Assembly: GCF_000963705.1 (NCBI RefSeq)
Contig: NZ_LAJY01000141.1
Coordinates: 1-6,767, forward strand
Direction of reading: 5' to 3'
From: Elstera litoralis
GTDB taxonomy: Bacteria; Pseudomonadota; Alphaproteobacteria; Elsterales; Elsteraceae
Length of the DNA: 6,767 nucleotides
Under the pieces are notes generated by a model. That model saw only the letters and a list, made by a program, of their open reading frames with translations, was not told the DNA's origin and did no database searches. This document shows positions 6,700-6,767 of this stretch, in pieces; positions within the stretch are counted from its first letter, which is position 1; every line of letters starts with the position of its first letter. Position numbers and translations under genes: made by a program.

Positions 6700-6767
6700 T
6701 CTTCACCATCCCGCTTCCGAGCCCGCGATCAGCAGCCCGTCGCCGGTGATGACGTAGCGCATCGGGC

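Larger units (their letters stand above)
3385..6767 (-). pseudogene. gltB: gltB, glutamate synthase (NADPH) large subunit; 5'-truncated by the window and frame-broken four times as read
   Basis: GltB makes glutamate from 2-oxoglutarate and glutamine-derived ammonia, using electrons passed from GltD through iron-sulfur clusters to FMN. The window holds the C-terminal part, about 1,125 codons of a protein that is usually about 1,500 residues. It starts in the linker after the glutaminase domain (RYVITGDGLLIAGSEA, 6713-6767) and runs through the central domain, the FMN/synthase domain with the three 3Fe-4S cysteines, and the GxGxG beta-helix to a TAA at 3385. Four single-base indels break the frame: a G lost at 6710-6712, an A gained at 6673-6678, an A lost at 5203/5204 and an A gained at 4423-4428. 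Their net effect on length is zero, and family residues continue directly across each junction. A truly decayed gene should also show substitutions and larger lesions; none are seen, so sequencing or assembly error is likelier than a real pseudogene. The individual open segments are listed separately. Confidence 0.88.

Noticed and set aside
1..6767. CRISPR arrays, tRNA or rRNA genes, insertion sequences, attachment sites
   Set aside because: No spaced direct repeats, cloverleaf-like sequences, transposase motifs or terminal inverted repeats were seen on either strand.

Overview
The window reads as a piece of a GC-rich alphaproteobacterial chromosome. A Rhodospirillales (Azospirillum-like) origin is likely, because the glutamate synthase large subunit carries the alpha-subunit features of the Azospirillum NADPH-dependent enzyme. 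This placement is by recognition only. Every real gene lies on the minus strand; the long plus-strand open frames are GC-rich shadows.

Right half (6767 down to 3385): the C-terminal three quarters of gltB, the large subunit of NADPH glutamate synthase (GOGAT). The protein is well conserved along its whole length, but the reading frame as given is broken by four single-base changes: a missing G at 6710-6712, an extra A at 6673-6678, a missing A at 5203/5204 and an extra A at 4423-4428. Compensating for each one restores a continuous GltB. The gene ends in a tandem hairpin with a T-rich tract (3331-3375), and no gltD follows it.

Middle (3384 to 3175): a 210-base intergenic region holding the gltB terminator, an AT-rich stretch with a CTCATATGAG palindrome, and a near-perfect FNR/FixK-type box (ATGAT-CTGA-ATCAA) about 55 bases upstream of the next start codon.

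Left half (3174 to 1): a compact cluster that looks like one operon. It encodes a DeoR-family regulator (UlaR-like in its sensor domain), a metallophosphoesterase with all its metal ligands, a Ser/Thr protein kinase fused to a universal stress protein (USP) domain, and the start of an exported or membrane-anchored protein that runs off the left edge. The phosphatase stop and kinase start are one base apart. The regulator gene also shows a one-base homopolymer anomaly (extra G at 2423-2428) near its end.

The most interesting biology is the putative stress or redox signalling operon: a protein kinase with a built-in USP sensor, a partner phosphatase, a metabolite-sensing repressor and a possible oxygen-responsive operator. 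The most important technical point is that at least five, perhaps six, single-base indels lie mostly in short A or G runs. This looks more like residual sequencing error than decay of a core metabolic gene.
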